DNA from: Hemibagrus wyckioides
Lineage: Eukaryota > Chordata > Actinopteri > Siluriformes > Bagridae
Length of the DNA: 64,000 nucleotides
Direction of reading: 5' to 3'
Assembly: GCF_019097595.1 (NCBI RefSeq)
Contig: NC_080718.1
Location: 11,998,657-12,062,656 of the forward strand
Under the pieces are notes generated by a model. That model had not been told where the DNA came from. It did not search any database and saw only the letters and a list, made by a program, of their open reading frames with translations. The position numbers were made by a program, and so were the translations under genes. Shown in pieces: positions 60,321 through 64,000 of this stretch. Within the stretch, counting starts at the first letter, position 1; each line of letters opens with the position of its first letter.

Positions 60321-61409
60321 ATATACATTCTGATTTCCTGATGCAATTATTAGCAAATGTATTAATTTATTATGAAAACATTAGTTACTTATTAGTGTGC
60401 TGATTATTTGTGGACTTTAATATCACAAAATATAAAGAGTTGTAAATCTCTGTGATATTTTTCTTGGCTTTTGGAAATTCATAAGCATTTGATCTTGAGT
60501 GGAACAGAAAGTGGGGTCTGTGTCAAGGCTAAAATCTGGTCTGAGATTATATGCCATGAGCAGAACTTGATTCTTGTTCATGCTCGAGAGAATGTGTTAT
60601 GTAATGACAGAAGAACACAGCATTGAAGGAGGTGAAGGAGAGAGATATAGACAAAGAGAAAGAGAAAGTCGCTTGCTTTCCAAGGGGATTAGTCCTTTAG
60701 GTTTTGAGGTGACAGCCAGGACCAAATCACAAGCACACAGTCTCCCCTTCAAAATGCTTCGCATTGCTGCTGTGAGGCATGTGATAAGCTTCAAAAGGAC
60801 TTTTTGTTGCTGCTGGGTATGGGTTTTGTTTAAAGTGCTGCAAAATGAAGCCACGCAATCATCTCTTAATGCTTATGCATCTGTGCTTGGCTCACTGAAT
60901 GGTTTAATTTTTTGTTGGCATGTTGTCTGCTGTAAGCCACTGCCAAAGCCCCACTTCCCTTAATGTTTTTTTTTCCTCTGATGATAGTTCAATCCAAGTC
61001 ATATTTTGTTCAGAATATAAAAAGATAAAGCTCGGAATGTCAGTATTTAGCTTCATGAGTGGTTGTTTGTGTTTGTTTTTATGGCACAGAAATGCATTTC
61101 ATATTTTCTCTTTCTGTTGAGTCTTCTCTCGCCCTGTATTTTTTCTTCTTTAAAACCTTGGAATGTACATTCCTCATTGTTATAATACTCTTTAGTGTGT
61201 CGTGTAATTTTAGTAGAACAGGATATCTAAATTGGTTGGTGTTAGGTGTGGACGCTCATTTTCACAAATACAGTGTAAGAGCTATTTAACCTAGAGTTCA
61301 GCAGACATACGTTTAAGACTGGTATACACATATTGTTCACTTTAGGGAAAGTTCTGTTCAGTCTTGCCATAACAGCTAAGTCATTCTCCTTAGTTCCTTT
61401 CGCTGCTTC

Positions 61410-61412
61410 ATA

Positions 61413-61447
<35 letters not shown>

Positions 61448-62007
61448 GCTACAGGGTGGGGTAACTCCAAAGAAACCCCACCCACCTCATCTCTGATTGG
61501 ACATTCCAAACCAGGCTAAGGGAGAAATCCCAGGCAGCTCAGTGGTGTGTCCACGACATTACACAAACACTCTTACTGCACACACACACACACACACATA
61601 CACAAATACACTCAGCAGTTCTTCCACTTAGAGCTCAAGCTGTATGAAACTGTTTCTCTTCTGGATGTTTACACAGCCCACAGCTGCTCTGGAGAAGGTC
61701 ATAAGGATAAAAAGCAGAAAGAAGGAAGAAGAACGGGACATTTTAAAACATATCTATATTTCCTTTCCTGTTTTGTTTTGTTTTGGTTTTTTTTGGTGGG
61801 GGGAATTTTGCAAGCTTCTTTTGGAGAGTAAGTGAGATTGGGACCGAGTTGGCTTGACAGCCACCCTAGAGGGGACAGGTTGTCATGGTAACTGACCACG
61901 GTGGGCTGACCCTAGCATGCTGGATGGTGAATGGAACTAGAGTGACCCTATCAAGCCAGTGAAAGTGACGGTGAAGAAGAAGAGCACAGGGAGAGCACAG
62001 GGAGAGG
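61410..62007 (+). promoter_or_regulatory. Candidate eml1 promoter and 5' UTR
   Basis: It contains the CT run, a GC-rich patch (AGGGTGGGGTAACTCC), an inverted CCAAT (GATTGG at 61495), a (CA)n at 61577-61599 and purine-rich leader sequence before the ATG at 62008. No TATA box is obvious. Confidence 0.4.
61417..61444. repeat. (CT)n microsatellite upstream of eml1
   Basis: About 14 CT units, 560 bp before the canonical eml1 start codon. Such pyrimidine runs are common in vertebrate promoters. Confidence 0.92.
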
Positions 62008-62074
62008 ATGGAGGACAGCTTTTCCAGCTACAGCTCTCTCTATGACACATCCTCATTGCTGCAGTTCTGTAATG
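62008..62074 (+). CDS. eml1: eml1 first coding exon (EMAP-like protein 1), partial gene
   Basis: Echinoderm microtubule-associated protein-like 1 binds microtubules and is needed for spindle orientation in neural progenitors. This exon encodes 22 residues, MEDSFSSYSSLYDTSSLLQF followed by CN, practically identical to the mammalian EML1 N-terminus. It ends in phase 1 at a donor, AATG|GTAAAC, matching the family's exon 1 boundary before the DDSASAA segment. The trimerising coiled coil, HELP motif and WD repeats lie in later exons outside the window. Distance from pkdcc is 19 kb on the same strand; in mammals a pkdcc gene sits beside EML4, so the pairing reflects an ancient paralogous block (inference). 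Confidence 0.9.
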
Positions 62075-63207
62075 GTAAACTTGATCCTGCACACTCACTC
62101 TCATAGCTTGGCATCCTGCCTTTGTGCCTCTCCCTTGTAAAAGTGTTTCAGCTAAGCTCTAAACTATAGGAGTGTTTGCAAATCCCTTACAGTAGAAAGA
62201 AAGTTTTGTCTAGTAAGCAGTAGAATTCTGTTCTATAGAGTTAAAAGGAGTTTTACTAGATCACGACTTTGATTCAAGAATTGTTTAAGCTTGTGTTTCT
62301 GTCTCATAGTGGGAATGTTTCAGGGTAGATGTCTGAGTTAACAGTAAGAATCCTATACATAAAGTATCAGTGAGATATTATTATATGTATTATGTGTTTT
62401 TAAACAATTCATACATAGGTCATGAAGCAAAACATGATAGTTGTGAAGGTATCATTTTCGTAAACTTATTAAACAAAAGAATGACTGAAACACAGCCCAT
62501 ACATTTTTATTGAGGTATAGATGATTATCTTCGTCTGTTTTTTCAAGGCTGTGTTCTTCCACTTTCATTTCATAAGACTGTGCTGTCAGTTGCAGTCTGT
62601 GCTTGTATGTTTGGTGTGGGTGCTTGTGGTAGCTTGGGGGAAGGGAGAAGATTAGAGGAAAGCACTGAGAGGAGAAGAGGAATAAGGGCTCTCCTCATTA
62701 CCAGATAAGTAAAGGTGCATGTTGCCCTCGTCAGTACCGCATCATTAATCTTTCTTATCAAGGGACCTTATGTGACTCCTTAGGTTCAAAGATAATGCCC
62801 TGTTAAATCCTTCCTTCCTGCTAGAATATTATGAAACTGTTCTGTAGTAACATGATTGTTTTGACATTTTATTGTTGAGAGATCTTGATGAGTCACGTGT
62901 ATAAAGTGTTGTGAAGGACACCTTTCTTATAAACTTGTATTACCTGTAAAACTGGTGCTGTTGCTTAAATGTGAGCTGCCATAACTTATCAAGAATGCAT
63001 TTTCCTTCATGGATCATGGATGTAGGTTGACCTACATTACTACTATCCTGTTTCACATCCAGACACTTTCTTTCTCTGATTTCTCTTTCTCTAGTTTCCT
63101 TTCTCTGTATGTACAACTGTGGAGGTGTGATATATTTAGTTTATTTTGTCTTTTCTCTCATCCATTAGCACTGATTTTGGCTCACATGAATCAATCCATA
63201 GTGTAGT

Positions 63208-63236
63208 GTAGTGTGTGTGTGTGTGTGTGTGTGTGT
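63208..63236. repeat. (GT)n microsatellite
   Basis: About 13 GT units. Confidence 0.9.
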
Positions 63237-63445
63237 TTTGTAGCCTAAATTTATAAGGCTAAGAATATATGACAGCTTTGGCTTTGTGGAGACATGTGGC
63301 TTGTTCTCACAAAAATATATATTTTTATAAACCTGTGGCTTCTATAAAATTTTAAAAACTATTAAAATAGCAGACTGTTGTTGGTTTTTGAGGTTAAAGC
63401 TATACCGCATTAATTAGTTTAGAAAATAATAATGTTAGTGCAAGG

Positions 63446-63482
63446 TTTGTGTGTGTATGTGTGTGTGTGTGTGTGTATGTGT
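63446..63482. repeat. (GT)n microsatellite with A interruptions
   Basis: GT run broken twice by TATG. Confidence 0.88.
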
Positions 63483-63529
63483 GAAATGCAGTTTGCTTTT
63501 CAGTCATATGTTGACTGACTTGGAACCCA

Positions 63530-63700
63530 ACATGATTGGAGTCTCTAAATTGTGTGTGAATGAGTGTATGAATGTGTGTTATGTGTGTGACCCACCTGGG
63601 GTGTCTCCTGCCTCATTCCTTGAGCCCCCTGGGATAGGCTCCAGCACTGGTCCCCCACGACCCTGTATAGGATGGATATGTGGTTGGATAGACATAGTTA
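63530..63700 (+). mobile_element. SINE 3' half of the 21866 family
   Basis: GATTGGAGTCTCTAAATTGT matches the 3' part of the 21866 SINE. It continues into GGGATAGGCTCCAGCACTGG and CCTGTATAGGATGGATATG, the end of this SINE type. The tRNA head is missing. Confidence 0.75.
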
Positions 63701-64000
63701 TATTGATTTGATGGAGACATTCAACCTTGCTGTCACAGGGGAAGTTGTGTTTGGATTTGGATGAAGGCACAGAGGAGGACACTGACATTTCATATAGGCC
63801 TGTGTGATAAAAAAAAATATCTTTGAACCAAGGAAATTTGTTTAATTAACACCAAGTTGTATGGATTCATCTAGGAAGGTCTAGATTCTGACTTCAGATG
63901 CTGTACAGTAGTGATTGTAGATGCAGATTAGTCCTAGATGCTTTAAGCTTATTTCTTAAAAAATACACTGCTTTAAATATAGAGTTAATATTCAATTCAA

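Larger units (their letters stand above)
62075..64000 (+). other. Start of eml1 intron 1
   Basis: No exon of eml1 is found here. Contains GT runs at 63208-63236 and 63446-63482 and a SINE tail. Confidence 0.6.

Overview
This 64 kb window is vertebrate nuclear DNA, almost certainly from a teleost fish. The genes are split by GT-AG introns, the exon-encoded proteins are recognisable vertebrate orthologues, and the introns and intergenic DNA carry Tc1/mariner elements, tRNA-derived SINEs and long GT, GATA, ATT and AT microsatellites typical of fish. The repeat style suggests an otophysan, perhaps a catfish; that is inference only.

Layout. A 7-exon-plus-tail protein-L-isoaspartate methyltransferase gene (pcmtl-type, + strand, coding 4164/4227-8804) is followed after about 135 bp of spacer by rpusd2, an RNA pseudouridine synthase (+ strand, to 12547). 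Then comes disp2 (Dispatched 2), convergent on the - strand, coding 15089-27635 in eight exons that I joined by splice phase into a 1481-residue protein. A repeat-rich 10 kb spacer leads to pkdcc (secreted kinase VLK; + strand, seven exons, 37995-42806, 458 residues). The last 14-20 kb holds the 5' end of eml1: a canonical first coding exon at 62008-62074 and a phase-compatible candidate alternative first exon at 50347-50377. The rest of eml1 lies beyond the window.

The genes do not form one pathway. disp2 belongs to the family that handles release of lipid-modified Hedgehog ligand, pkdcc is a secretory-pathway kinase important in skeletal development, pcmtl repairs damaged proteins, rpusd2 modifies RNA and eml1 binds microtubules. 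The left half is compact (head-to-tail genes, then overlapping convergent 3' ends). The right half is expanded and shows both transposon decay and stretches that look like conserved regulatory DNA, including an ancient tandem duplication of a non-coding block 2-3 kb downstream of pkdcc.

I found no CRISPR, operon or prokaryote-type system and nothing that I would call a wholly new biological system. The most interesting signals are the duplicated non-coding block, the candidate alternative eml1 promoter, the loss of the acidic pair in the first transport half of Disp2 with retention of a furin-type site, the signal-like N-terminus plus -GEL C-terminus of the methyltransferase, and a 40-bp minisatellite grown from a SINE tRNA head beside a splice acceptor.
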